Source: Microbacterium sp. Root166
GTDB taxonomy: Bacteria; Actinomycetota; Actinomycetes; Actinomycetales; Microbacteriaceae
DNA: 64,000 nucleotides
Assembly: GCF_001427145.1 (NCBI RefSeq)
Contig: NZ_LMGL01000002.1
Coordinates: 515,442 to 579,441, forward strand
Direction: 5' to 3'
Made by a program: the position numbers and the translations under genes. Shown one piece after another: positions 34,009 to 42,748 of the stretch; the stretch's first letter is position 1, and each line of letters starts with the position of its first letter. Under the pieces are notes generated by a model. The model ran no database searches. It saw only the letters and a program-made list of their open reading frames with translations, and had not been told where the DNA came from.

Positions 34009-36153
34009 TCAGCCGCCGCTGGCGGCGAGCCGCTCGCGGATCGCGGCCGAGTACCAGGGCGCCAGCGTGTCGGCGAACGAGACCGTGAGGTGATCCTGAT
34101 CGCGATAGACGTTGGCTCCGCCGACCACCGGCGCGCACGTGTCGGGTCCGCAGAAGACCTCGGTGAAGTCGAGCAGCGTGACGCCGTCGCGCTCTGCAGC
34201 GGCATCCCGGAGCGGGTCGTCCTCCACCAGGACCTCGGAGCGCACTCCATCGCACTCCGCGACATCCCGGGTGCGCAGGCACTTGTTCGGGTCGGTCTCC
34301 CAGACCGGGTTGTCGACGACGGTGATCACCGGGATGCCGCGGTCGAGCATCTCGTCCCACGCATCGACATACCCGGCGACGGCCGCATCGTGCGTCGAGT
34401 CGTACCCGGCCGACGAGTACGGCGTGGTCGCAATGGCGGCCGTGAACACGGCGTCGAGGTCGGCATCCGCCAGAGCGGAGGTGACGCGGTCGCGCCACTC
34501 GGTGCAGGCCGCGCCGAACGCCCCGGGCGTCGCGAGCGGGGTGGTGTTCCACGGGCAGGCGCCCTTGAACCACGTGACAAGCTGCCAGCCCTCCTCGTCT
34601 GCCATCCGCTGGAACGTCGACAGCAGCTGGTAGGCGTGGCTGTCCCCGATCAGGGCGACACGGGGCGCGTCGGGATCGTCGGAACCGAACGTGCACGAGA
34701 CCGGCCGCGCGTCGTTGAGCTGGACGAAGCACTGCTCGTCGAGCGGACGGTCCACTCCCGCGAATCCGGGTGCAGGGAGGATCGTGTCGCCGAAGTCGGT
34801 GCCCGCGCAGGCCTCATCGAGGACGGATGCCGCACCGAAGCACTCCGGCGGGTTCTCGCGCAGCTCTTCCACTCCGCGCACGCCTGCGGCGTACGCCGGC
34901 GCGTTGACCACCCAGGCGGTGCCGGCGACCGCGGCCACCACGAGCATCGCCGCCAGGGAGCTCCACAGCGTCACCCGCGCCGGCCGCGATGTCAGGGCCT
35001 TCCAGCTGCGGGCAGGGTCCTCCACGAACCGCTTCGTGAGCCAGGCCAGGACGAAGCACAGCAGGAGCAGCGCGACACGGTGGTAGATCGTGAGGCCCCA
35101 GAACGGGACCGACGGCGCGATGATGATGAGCGGCCAGTGCCAGAGGTACAGCGAATACGAGATGTCGCCGACGAACTGCGCCGGACGCAGTGACAGGATC
35201 CGGGTGGGGTACCACCACGACGCGGTGTTCGACGCGGCGATGACGGCCGCGGCCCCCAGCGTCGGCAGCAGCGCCATGTAGCCGGGAAACGGCGTCTGCG
35301 AGTCGAACCGGAAGATCACGAAGACGAGGACGGCGATGCCGCCCCAGCCGAGCACGAAGCTCGCGAGCGCGTTGCGCACGCGCAGCATCGGGATCAGGGC
35401 CACCATCGCACCGAGGCCGAACTGCCACATGCGCCCGAATGTCACGAAGTACGCCGGCGCGGGATCGGTGATCGTGAGGGCCACGCAGAAGACGAACGAC
35501 ACGACCGACACGATCGCGAGGGTGGCGATGACCGCGCGACGTCGTGCGCCGCGGAACCACTTCACCCCCACCCACGCGGCCAACAGCATGAGCAGCGGCC
35601 ACATGACGTAGAACTGCTCCTCGAGCGACAGTGACCAGTAGTGCTGGACCGTCGTCGGGTCGCCGCCGTGGTTGAGGTAGTCGGCGGAGTTGAGAGCCAG
35701 GTACCAGTTCTCGACGTAGAACGTGGAGGCGAGGATCTCACGCACCTCGTTCGGCAGCGCCGACGTCGGCGTGAGGTACGGCGACATCGCGACGACCGCG
35801 CAGAAGAGCAGGACGAGCAGTGATGCGGGCAGCAGGCGTCGTGCGCGCCGGGCCCAGAACTGGCCGAGCCGCACGGTGCCCGTGGCGGTCAGTTCGCGCA
35901 TCAGGTGTCCGGTGATCAGGAAGCCGGAGATGACGAAGAAGATGTCGACGCCGATGTAGCCGCCCGGGAATCGGCCCGGCCAGAAGTGATACAGCACCAC
36001 GGCGAGCACCGCGATCGCACGCAGCCCCTGCACGTGCGGAAGGAACCGCGACGGCTCGGCGTGCTCGGGCGAGCGGTCGAGCGGTTCGCTGGTGACCGTG
36101 GCGGCGGGCCGGCGCAGATGCTGCGGTCCGAGGTCGTGATCGGCGGAAGGCAC
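34009..36153 (-). CDS. Surface acyltransferase (OafA/YrhL) with SGNH C-terminal domain
   Basis: A 714-residue O-acyltransferase. The N-terminal part carries the acyltransferase-3 membrane domain (about ten helices; HVQGLRAIAVLAVVLYHFWPGRFPGGYIGVDIFFVISGFLITGHL is its hallmark); the C-terminal part is an extracytoplasmic SGNH domain with GDSHAYQ and D-x2-H in DQDHLT. It likely O-acetylates a cell-wall polymer or exopolysaccharide. GTG start at 36153 with TAACGT 7 nt upstream lying in an inverted repeat. No glycan biosynthesis cluster adjoins it. Confidence 0.9.
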   Translation of the reverse strand: MPSADHDLGPQHLRRPAATVTSEPLDRSPEHAEPSRFLPHVQGLRAIAVLAVVLYHFWPGRFPGGYIGVDIFFVISGFLITGHLMRELTATGTVRLGQFWARRARRLLPASLLVLLFCAVVAMSPYLTPTSALPNEVREILASTFYVENWYLALNSADYLNHGGDPTTVQHYWSLSLEEQFYVMWPLLMLLAAWVGVKWFRGARRRAVIATLAIVSVVSFVFCVALTITDPAPAYFVTFGRMWQFGLGAMVALIPMLRVRNALASFVLGWGGIAVLVFVIFRFDSQTPFPGYMALLPTLGAAAVIAASNTASWWYPTRILSLRPAQFVGDISYSLYLWHWPLIIIAPSVPFWGLTIYHRVALLLLCFVLAWLTKRFVEDPARSWKALTSRPARVTLWSSLAAMLVVAAVAGTAWVVNAPAYAAGVRGVEELRENPPECFGAASVLDEACAGTDFGDTILPAPGFAGVDRPLDEQCFVQLNDARPVSCTFGSDDPDAPRVALIGDSHAYQLLSTFQRMADEEGWQLVTWFKGACPWNTTPLATPGAFGAACTEWRDRVTSALADADLDAVFTAAIATTPYSSAGYDSTHDAAVAGYVDAWDEMLDRGIPVITVVDNPVWETDPNKCLRTRDVAECDGVRSEVLVEDDPLRDAAAERDGVTLLDFTEVFCGPDTCAPVVGGANVYRDQDHLTVSFADTLAPWYSAAIRERLAASGG

Positions 36154-36154
36154 C

Positions 36155-36172
36155 CCTCGACGTTAGTCGAGG
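36155..36172 (-). promoter_or_regulatory. Inverted repeat over the acyltransferase promoter
   Basis: CCTCGAC-GTTA-GTCGAGG, 7-bp arms. On the minus strand its centre and right arm include the -10 TAACGT that lies 7 nt before the GTG, so a bound regulator or a hairpin at the RNA start would affect expression. Confidence 0.45.
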
Positions 36173-36322
36173 TCACCGGAGGAACCGCGCCGACGAGGCG
36201 GTCTCGACGCCCGGTTAGCCGAGCCTTGTCTTGCTTGCGGAATGCCACGGGCTGAGTAGCGTTGCTCCCACCGGAGGACGCGCGCTGATGGAAGCGCCCC
36301 TCCCGACGAGGAGACAAGAGCC

Positions 36323-36808
36323 ATGACGAAGACGAACACCACCCCCGCCACGGCCGCCGACCCGACTGTGGCCGCCGCGAGCGCCCAGTTCCTCACCCCC
36401 GTCGTGCTGGGGCTTCAGGGCCTCGCCGTGAACGGGAAGCAGGCCCACTGGAACGTTCGCGGCGCGAACTTCATCGCGATCCACGAACTGCTCGACACCC
36501 TGGTCGCCAATGCTCAGGCCGGCGCCGACCAGGCCGCCGAGCGGATCGTCGCGCTGGGCCTTCCGATCGACGCGCGCGTCGGCACGATCGCCGAGAAGAC
36601 CAAGGCGACCGCGGTGCCTGCCGGCTTCACGCAGTGGGAGGCGCTCATCCGCAACGTCATCGCCGACATGGACGCCGTGATCGTCGACACGCAGGCCGCG
36701 ATCGACGGGCTCGACGAGTTCGACCTCACCAGCCAGGACATCGCCATCGGCATCAAGGAGCAGCTCGAGAAGGACCGCTGGTTCCTCTTCGCGCACCTCG
36801 CCGAGTGA
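36323..36808 (+). CDS. dps: Dps family ferritin-like DNA-protection protein
   Basis: A 161-residue four-helix protein. The ferroxidase site is in KQAHWNVRGANFIAIHELLD (His and Asp/Glu residues), the standard Dps motif. It oxidises and stores iron as a dodecamer and shields DNA. GAGGAGACAAG lies before the ATG; TAGCGT about 65 nt upstream is the likely -10. The upstream region has only a poor iron-box resemblance. Confidence 0.93.
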   Translation: MTKTNTTPATAADPTVAAASAQFLTPVVLGLQGLAVNGKQAHWNVRGANFIAIHELLDTLVANAQAGADQAAERIVALGLPIDARVGTIAEKTKATAVPAGFTQWEALIRNVIADMDAVIVDTQAAIDGLDEFDLTSQDIAIGIKEQLEKDRWFLFAHLAE

Positions 36809-36814
36809 TCGCTC

Positions 36815-36836
36815 TCGGTCGCTGAGCGAGCGAAGC
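36815..36836 (+). repeat. Possible interspersed intergenic repeat
   Basis: The stretch TCGGTCGCTGAGCGAGCGAA after dps resembles short interspersed palindromic sequences common between genes in Microbacteriaceae. It occurs once in this window, so repeat status rests on general knowledge. Confidence 0.3.
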
Positions 36837-36840
36837 ACGA

Positions 36841-36875
36841 ACGGAACGCCCTGTGCCTCGGCCGGGGCGTTCCGT
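36841..36875. terminator. Bidirectional terminator between dps and the response regulator
   Basis: ACGGAACGCCC and GGGCGTTCCGT are an 11-bp perfect stem around a 13-nt loop, between the convergent stops. Confidence 0.82.
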
Positions 36876-36879
36876 CGTC

Positions 36880-37566
36880 TCACCCGGGCTGCAGGAAGGC
36901 GAGGACCGCCAGCACGCGCCGGTGCTCGGTGCCCGACTCCTCCAGCCTGAGCTTGCCGAAGATCGAGCTGATGTTCTTCTCGACGGCGCCGACGCCGATG
37001 AACAGTCGCTGGGCGATGCTCGCATTGCTGCGGCCCTCGGCCATAAGTGTGAGGACGTCGCGCTCGCGCGGGGTGAGCGTCGACAGCGGATCCGGCCGTG
37101 ACGCGAGCAGTCCCTGCACCACGAGCGGGTCCAGCACGGTGCCCCGCTCCCGGACGCGGCGCACGGCGTCGGTGAACTCGTCCAGCGACGTCACCCGATC
37201 CTTCAGCAGGTAACCGACTCCGCCGTCGCCGCCGGCGAGCAGCTCCCGGGCGTACACGCCTTCGACGTACTGGCTGAGGACGAGGATGCCCACGTGCGGC
37301 AGCTCGGCGCGCAGCGTGAGCGCGGCGCGGATGCCCTCGTCGCGGAATGCCGGCGGCAGGCGCACGTCGAGGATCGCGACATCCGCGCGCGCATCGCGCA
37401 CGCGCGCGACGATGTCCTCGGCATCCCCCCATGCCCCTGCCGTGACGTACCCGGCCTCGTCGAACAGCCGTACCAGCCCTTCGCGCAGCAGCACCGAGTC
37501 CTCGACGAGGACCACCCGCACGGCCAGCTCGCTCTGGTTCATGGCCTCAGCATATTCAGCGGTCAT
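36880..37566 (-). CDS. NarL/FixJ-type response regulator
   Basis: A 228-residue regulator: receiver domain with acidic pair E22/D23 and phospho-acceptor D67 (VAILDVRLPP), Lys in LLKDRV, and a C-terminal LuxR helix-turn-helix (LTPRERDVLTLMAEGRSNASIAQRL). Start at 37566 overlaps the kinase stop by 1 bp (TGATG); an internal ATG at 37542 has GAGG only 2 nt away. Partner of the kinase upstream and third gene of a multicopper-oxidase operon. Confidence 0.92.
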   Translation of the reverse strand: MTAEYAEAMNQSELAVRVVLVEDSVLLREGLVRLFDEAGYVTAGAWGDAEDIVARVRDARADVAILDVRLPPAFRDEGIRAALTLRAELPHVGILVLSQYVEGVYARELLAGGDGGVGYLLKDRVTSLDEFTDAVRRVRERGTVLDPLVVQGLLASRPDPLSTLTPRERDVLTLMAEGRSNASIAQRLFIGVGAVEKNISSIFGKLRLEESGTEHRRVLAVLAFLQPG

Positions 37567-38945
37567 CACGCGATCGGGGTCAGCGGCACGTGTGCACCCA
37601 CGGAGGTGGGCCCGCCGGCCGGGCTGTCGACGACGAGCATGCCGCGCAGGCCGGCGACGCGGTCGCGGAGCCCCTCGAGCCCGTGGCCCAGGGCATAGGC
37701 CGCGCCGCCGCGGCCGTTGTCGACCACCCAGACGTCGAGCATCGACGGCACGCCGCTCAGGGACGGCCGCAGCGACGCCTTGAGCGTCACGGCCGTCGCG
37801 CCGGAGTGCTTGATGACGTTGGTGAACAGCTCGGCGACGACGAAGTAGACGGTCCGCGCGACTTCGGGGCTGGTGACGGCGTCGATCGCGGGATCGATCT
37901 CGGTGTTGACGACGATCGGCGTGCCCGCCGCGACGGCCGCGAGGGCGGCGGCGAGACCGCGATCCTGCAGCAGGGGCGGGGCGACGCCGCTCGACAGGGC
38001 CCGCAGCTCGTCGAGCGCGGCCTTGGCGTGGCCCCGGGCCTCGCGCGCGAGTTCGGCCGCGGCATCCGCGTCTCCCGCCTCCGCACGGCGCTCGAGAGCC
38101 GCCAGGTCCAGCTGCAGCCGCACCAGTCGCTGCTGCGGTCCGTCGTGGATGTCGCGCTCGAGCCGCCGCAGGGCGACGTCCTCGGCGTGCACGGCCGCGC
38201 CGCGGGCTGCGGCTTCGGCGCGGACCTCGGCGGCGAGGTCGTCGGAGCGCCAGCGGCCGAGCATGCCCGTCGCGATCGCGTGGTGGCCCAGGGCGAGCGC
38301 GCCGAGGACCCACGGCATCGTGAAGGTGAACACGATCCCCGCCAGCAGATACAGCACGACCTCGACGCCCCAGCCGTCCCAGCCGCCGAACAGCCACGGC
38401 AGGTAGTCGGCCACGAAGTGGCCCCACTCGCCGCCGTCCCCGCGCGGGATGAAGGCCCCCCAGATCCAGTAGGTGAGGCCGCCGAGCCCCACGCTGAGCC
38501 AGACGGTCGTGATCGCGAACGAGATCGTGCTGATGACGGGGTTCACGATCATGCCGTGCACAAGGTAGATCCAGTAGTGCGCGTTGCGGAGCGGGCGGGT
38601 CAGGGTCATCCAGAATCCGCCGGTGCCCGGCTTGTCGCGGTTCCACTCGGGCTCCGCGATGCGCGGCAGCGACGTGAGCTGCAGCATCCCGCGGTCGGCC
38701 AGCCCGAAGCCGCGCGCGATGATCAGGGTGCCGACCACGATCGGCAGTCCGATGACGATCGCGAGGAGTCCCACGCCCGTCCAGAACAGCGCGGCGAGCA
38801 CGCTCACCGACACCATCGCGAGCACGAAGACGGCGAGGAGGTAGACGGCACGCCCGGGCGTGCGCACCCACTCCCGTCCGTATCCGGTCCAGAAGCCGTC
38901 GGTGGTCGCGGGCGCCGCGACGGCGTCAGTGGTCATGGTGGTCAT
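37566..38945 (-). CDS. Two-component sensor histidine kinase with PF13796-like sensor
   Basis: A 459-residue kinase. N-terminal half (30-230) is a putative sensor domain of four to six hydrophobic helices; then HisKA_3 with the phospho-His in RRLERDIHDGPQQRLVRLQLDLA and a HATPase with VAELFTNVIKHSGAT and GHGLEGLRDRV. GGGAG 7 nt before the ATG at 38945. Overlaps the multicopper oxidase stop by 20 bp, so the oxidase and two-component system are co-expressed. Confidence 0.9.
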   Translation of the reverse strand: MTTMTTDAVAAPATTDGFWTGYGREWVRTPGRAVYLLAVFVLAMVSVSVLAALFWTGVGLLAIVIGLPIVVGTLIIARGFGLADRGMLQLTSLPRIAEPEWNRDKPGTGGFWMTLTRPLRNAHYWIYLVHGMIVNPVISTISFAITTVWLSVGLGGLTYWIWGAFIPRGDGGEWGHFVADYLPWLFGGWDGWGVEVVLYLLAGIVFTFTMPWVLGALALGHHAIATGMLGRWRSDDLAAEVRAEAAARGAAVHAEDVALRRLERDIHDGPQQRLVRLQLDLAALERRAEAGDADAAAELAREARGHAKAALDELRALSSGVAPPLLQDRGLAAALAAVAAGTPIVVNTEIDPAIDAVTSPEVARTVYFVVAELFTNVIKHSGATAVTLKASLRPSLSGVPSMLDVWVVDNGRGGAAYALGHGLEGLRDRVAGLRGMLVVDSPAGGPTSVGAHVPLTPIA

Positions 38946-40485
38946 CGCTGTCTCCCTCGGGACGCTTCAGGTCGGGCTCTTGGCCCGGCTCGACGACCAG
39001 GAACTGTCCCATCATGCCCTGGTCCTCGTGCCACAGCAGGTGGCAGTGGTACATGTACGGCGTCGTCGCGTCGGCGTAGTCCTCGAACCGCACCAGCAGC
39101 CGGTACTCGCGGTTCCACTCGAGCGCGATGGTGTCCTTCCAGCCCGACAGGCGCGCAGGCGGATCTGCGCCGTCGACGCTCAGCACCCGGAACTGGGTGT
39201 CGTGCACGTGGAAGGAGTGCGGCAGCGGGTTCTCGTTGCGCACGGTCCAGATCTCGCTGGTGTCGACCGTCGCGGTGAAGTCCGCGCGCCCGAGGTCCAT
39301 CTCGCGGTCGTTGATCTCGTGCCCCGACATGACGAAGGAGCGCTCGGTCACGGCATCCGCCGCATCCGGAGCGGGCAGATCGACGAGTGTCCGCGGAAGC
39401 TCGGGTGAAGAGGCGAGGGATGCCGCGGCCCGCAGCTCGAGCACGTCGAAGGCCGCGCCTCCGGCGTGCAGGGCGGGATCGGGCGCCTGCGATCGCAGGA
39501 CGACACGCTCCCCCGGCGTGAGGGCCACGACGATCTCGGCGCGCTCGCCGGGCGACAGCGGCACGCTCGAGGCCGTGACCGGCTCGGAGAGGAGTCCGCC
39601 GTCGGAGCCGATGAGCGCGAACTCGCGACCATCGGCGAAGGTGAAGTCGTACATGCGGGCGCTCGACCCGTTGAGCAGTCGCAGGCGGACCAGTTCGGTC
39701 GACGCCTCGAAGTACGGGGCCACCGTGCCGTTGACCAGGATCGTCTCGCCCAGCACGCCGTCGAACTGCATGCCCAGTCCGCCGGAGAAGGCGCCGTCCG
39801 GACCGAACGAGCGGTCCTGGACGATCACGGGGATGTCGTCGATGCCGTAGTCACGAGGAAGGTCGAGCGCCGCCTCGACCTCGTCCTGCACGATGAACAT
39901 GCCGGCCAGACCGGCGTCGACCTGCTCGCGGGTCTCGCCGTGAAGGTGCGGGTGGTACCAGAGCGACGCCGCCGGCTGGTCGATGAGCCACTCCGGGTGC
40001 CACGTGGTTCCGGGCGCGATGGGCGAGTGCGGACCTCCGTCCATGGCCGCCGGCACGTGCATGCCGTGCCAATGGACCGTCGTGGTCTCGGCCAGGGAGT
40101 TCGCGATGTCGACCCGAACGCGTTCGCCGCGTTCGGCCATCAGGGTCGGTCCCAGGTACGAGCCGTTGTACCCGAGTGTCGGCGTATCGCCCTGGGAGAC
40201 GAAGCGCGTGCTGTCCTGGCGGGCCTCGAGTTCGTACACCCGCACGCCACCCTCGAGTCGCGACGGCGCGATCTCGGGGATGAGCAGCGGCTGATCGAAC
40301 GAGACGCTGCCGGCCTGCGGCGGCGTCGGACGCCCGCTGTTGGTCGCGAACCAGATCGCCGCCGCGGCGATGAGCAGGACGACGACCAGCGGGATCGCGA
40401 TCAGCACGGCGACGAGGCCGCGGCGCCGGCGGCGAGGCGCGACGGCAGGCGGCGGAGGGAGCGGCGAGGGCAGGGCTGTGACCAT
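38926..40485 (-). CDS. Multicopper oxidase, membrane anchored
   Basis: A 519-residue multicopper oxidase. After a Pro-rich and Arg-rich start, one membrane anchor (about residues 25-50), three cupredoxin domains. All four copper-binding motifs are visible: HWHGMHV, WYHPHLHGE, HSFHVHDTQF and HCHLLWHEDQGMM (type 1 Cys, His, axial Met). Ends DDHHDH. Such laccase/CueO-like enzymes oxidise cuprous ion, phenols or heme precursors. Start at 40485 (GCGAGG 8 nt upstream) preferred over a GTG at 40521. First gene of an operon with a kinase and regulator. Confidence 0.9.
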   Translation of the reverse strand: MVTALPSPLPPPPAVAPRRRRRGLVAVLIAIPLVVVLLIAAAAIWFATNSGRPTPPQAGSVSFDQPLLIPEIAPSRLEGGVRVYELEARQDSTRFVSQGDTPTLGYNGSYLGPTLMAERGERVRVDIANSLAETTTVHWHGMHVPAAMDGGPHSPIAPGTTWHPEWLIDQPAASLWYHPHLHGETREQVDAGLAGMFIVQDEVEAALDLPRDYGIDDIPVIVQDRSFGPDGAFSGGLGMQFDGVLGETILVNGTVAPYFEASTELVRLRLLNGSSARMYDFTFADGREFALIGSDGGLLSEPVTASSVPLSPGERAEIVVALTPGERVVLRSQAPDPALHAGGAAFDVLELRAAASLASSPELPRTLVDLPAPDAADAVTERSFVMSGHEINDREMDLGRADFTATVDTSEIWTVRNENPLPHSFHVHDTQFRVLSVDGADPPARLSGWKDTIALEWNREYRLLVRFEDYADATTPYMYHCHLLWHEDQGMMGQFLVVEPGQEPDLKRPEGDSDDHHDH

Positions 40486-40572
40486 GCCTCCAGCCTCGCC
40501 AGCGGCGGCCCGCAGCGGCACCCGACTCCCACCCCGAAGCGCAGGGGGGCTGGCCCCCGCACTCCTGCGGGC

Positions 40573-42075
40573 CTACCCCAGGTGGGTGAGCCGGCCGGCG
40601 AGCAGCGTCGCGCCGACCGTCATGCCGCGGAGCTGCTCGGCCGTCGCCGCGAGCGGATCTCCGGTGCAGAGGGCCAGGTCCGCGCGAGCGCCGGGCTCGA
40701 TGCGGTCGGCATCGGCCGACCCGCCGTGCGTGGATGCCGCCAGCGCGGTGGCAGCGGGGATGCTCTGCGCTCCCTGCCAGGGCTCACGACCGTCGCGCGT
40801 GCGGAAGACGGCCGCTGCCATCGCCGCCCACGGGTCCAGCGGCGCCACCGGCGCGTCCGACCCGAAGAGCAGGTTCGCACCCGAGTCGGCGAGGGACCGC
40901 AGCGGGTAGGGCTGCGCGGTCTGCTCCGCCCAGATCGCGTCCGTCATGTCGCGGTCGTCGATCGCGTGCTCGGGTTGCACGCTCGCGCCCACGCCCAGCC
41001 GGGCGAAACGCGGGATGTCGGCGTGCGCGACGAGCTGCGCGTGCTCGATCGTTCCCCATGCCCCGGTGGCCGCGAACGCGTCGAGCGCGTGCGAGTTGGC
41101 GACGTCGCCGATCGCGTGGATCGCCGAGGCGATGCCGGCGCCCGTGGCGCGCGTCATGAGGTCGATCAGGGTCGCGACATCGACGGTCAGCAGGCCGTGG
41201 TTGTGCGGATCACCGGGATACGGGCGCGAGGTCGCCGCCGTGCGCGTGCCCAGCGAGCCGTCGGTGATGACCTTCAACGAGCCGACGCGGGCGAGATCGG
41301 ATGCCGCGCCCCGCGCCGCATCGCCGGTCTGCAGCCCCTCGGCGATCGCCCGGTCGAGGAACTCGGGGTAGATCCCGAACTCCACGCGCAGCGTGTCGAA
41401 GCCCGCGGCGATGCGCCGGGCCCAGGCATCCTCGTTCCACGCCATGTCGAGATCGACGATGCCGACGATGCCGCGGGCCGCGGCATCCCGTGCCATCGAC
41501 GCGACCAGCGGATCGGCCACCGAGGCGTCCACGGCGTTGAGCCGCCGCGAGATCTCGAACGCGGGCTCCTCGCGCAGGATGCCGGTGCCGTCGGGCTCGA
41601 AGCCTTCCCGGCGCAGGGCAGCGGAGTTCAGCCACACGCTGTGCACATCGGCGTTGACGAGGTAGGTCGGCACCTCGCCGGTCGCGGCGTCGAGGACTGC
41701 CAGCGAGGGCGCATCGGACCACAAGGCGTCGCGGAAGCCCGCGCCGACCCGCCGCCCGTCCGGCAGAACCGGCGCCCGCGCCATGAGCGCGGCGGCATGC
41801 GCGGCGGAGCTCGCGACGCCGAGTGATTCGCGCTGCGCCGCCAGAGCCCACTGCACGACGTGGACATGGTGATCCCACAGACCGGGAATGAGCCACGCAC
41901 CGCCGGCATCGAGCACCCGGCCGCGTCGAGGCAGCGCGCCCGCGGGGGCGATGTCGACGATGAAGCCTTCGCCGAGGTGGATGTCGACGGGCTCGTCGAG
42001 GAAGGGATCGGTCCGGTCGGCGCCAGTGAGGCGCGCGTTCGCGATGACGTCCGGCGCGTCGCCGACGGCCGTCAT
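40573..42075 (-). CDS. Amidohydrolase family protein (YtcJ-like)
   Basis: A 500-residue metal-dependent amidohydrolase, YtcJ/AepA type. LWDHHVHVVQW (HxH metal ligands) at about residue 60 and the later LLFGSDAPVAPLDPW supplying the metal Asp; the TIM barrel and small beta domain are typical. Substrate unknown. The ATG at 42075 overlaps the PaiB gene stop by 4 bp. Confidence 0.88.
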   Translation of the reverse strand: MTAVGDAPDVIANARLTGADRTDPFLDEPVDIHLGEGFIVDIAPAGALPRRGRVLDAGGAWLIPGLWDHHVHVVQWALAAQRESLGVASSAAHAAALMARAPVLPDGRRVGAGFRDALWSDAPSLAVLDAATGEVPTYLVNADVHSVWLNSAALRREGFEPDGTGILREEPAFEISRRLNAVDASVADPLVASMARDAAARGIVGIVDLDMAWNEDAWARRIAAGFDTLRVEFGIYPEFLDRAIAEGLQTGDAARGAASDLARVGSLKVITDGSLGTRTAATSRPYPGDPHNHGLLTVDVATLIDLMTRATGAGIASAIHAIGDVANSHALDAFAATGAWGTIEHAQLVAHADIPRFARLGVGASVQPEHAIDDRDMTDAIWAEQTAQPYPLRSLADSGANLLFGSDAPVAPLDPWAAMAAAVFRTRDGREPWQGAQSIPAATALAASTHGGSADADRIEPGARADLALCTGDPLAATAEQLRGMTVGATLLAGRLTHLG

Positions 42076-42710
42076 CGAGCGGCCTTGCGGGCGTCGAGCG
42101 CGCGTTGCATCTCGGATGCCAGCCGGGGATCCACGTACCCGCCGCCTGCCTGGAGTTCGGCGATGATCGTCTCGATCACCTCGTCGGGCTTGTTCTGGCT
42201 GAGCTTGCGCTTGGCCACCACTCGAGTCGGCGTCAGGCGGAAGCCGACCGTTCCCTTCTCGAGCTTCGTGACGAATGCCGGGTCGTTCGGAAGCTCCCAC
42301 AGCAGCCTGGGCTGCGGCATCCCGCCTTCGAACCGTGCCACGAGCCGTTCGAGCACCACGAGGTTCTCCTCCGGCGTGAGGATCTCCGGCACTCCGCTCA
42401 GGTGCGCGGAGACGAAGTTCCAGGTGGGCACCGCCTGCACATCGCCGTACCAGCCGGGCGAGACGTAGCCGTGCGGGCCCTGCACCACGATCAGCAGCTC
42501 GCGCGCGCCCAGCCCGTGGATGAAGTCGTCGGGCTTGCCCACGTGACCGACGATGGTCAGGTCGTCGCGATCCTCGTCGAGCAGGACGGCGTAGTGCGAG
42601 GCCACGAGCCCGTCCTCGGTCTGGCTCACGAGGGTGACCCAGGGGTTCGCGTCGATGAGCCTCCGCAGCTCGGTGACGTCGGTCATCGCGAAACTCGGGT
42701 TCTGGCGCAT
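42072..42710 (-). CDS. FMN-binding PaiB-family protein
   Basis: A 212-residue split-barrel flavin-binding protein; LIDANPWVTLVSQTEDGLVASHYAVLLDED and VPTWNFVSAHLSG are the PaiB hallmarks. Historic annotation as a negative regulator (Bacillus PaiB) is not proof of DNA binding here. Leaderless: TAGGCT 6 nt before the ATG. Coupled to the amidohydrolase. Confidence 0.88.
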   Translation of the reverse strand: MRQNPSFAMTDVTELRRLIDANPWVTLVSQTEDGLVASHYAVLLDEDRDDLTIVGHVGKPDDFIHGLGARELLIVVQGPHGYVSPGWYGDVQAVPTWNFVSAHLSGVPEILTPEENLVVLERLVARFEGGMPQPRLLWELPNDPAFVTKLEKGTVGFRLTPTRVVAKRKLSQNKPDEVIETIIAELQAGGGYVDPRLASEMQRALDARKAAR

Positions 42711-42748
42711 GGATCCAGCCTAGGACGGACGCACAGTCCCGGCAGCGA

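Noticed and set aside
36180..36260. Possible iron box upstream of dps (GGTTAGCCGAGCCTT)
   Set aside because: Only about 11 of 19 positions match the consensus and the central AGGCTA is absent.
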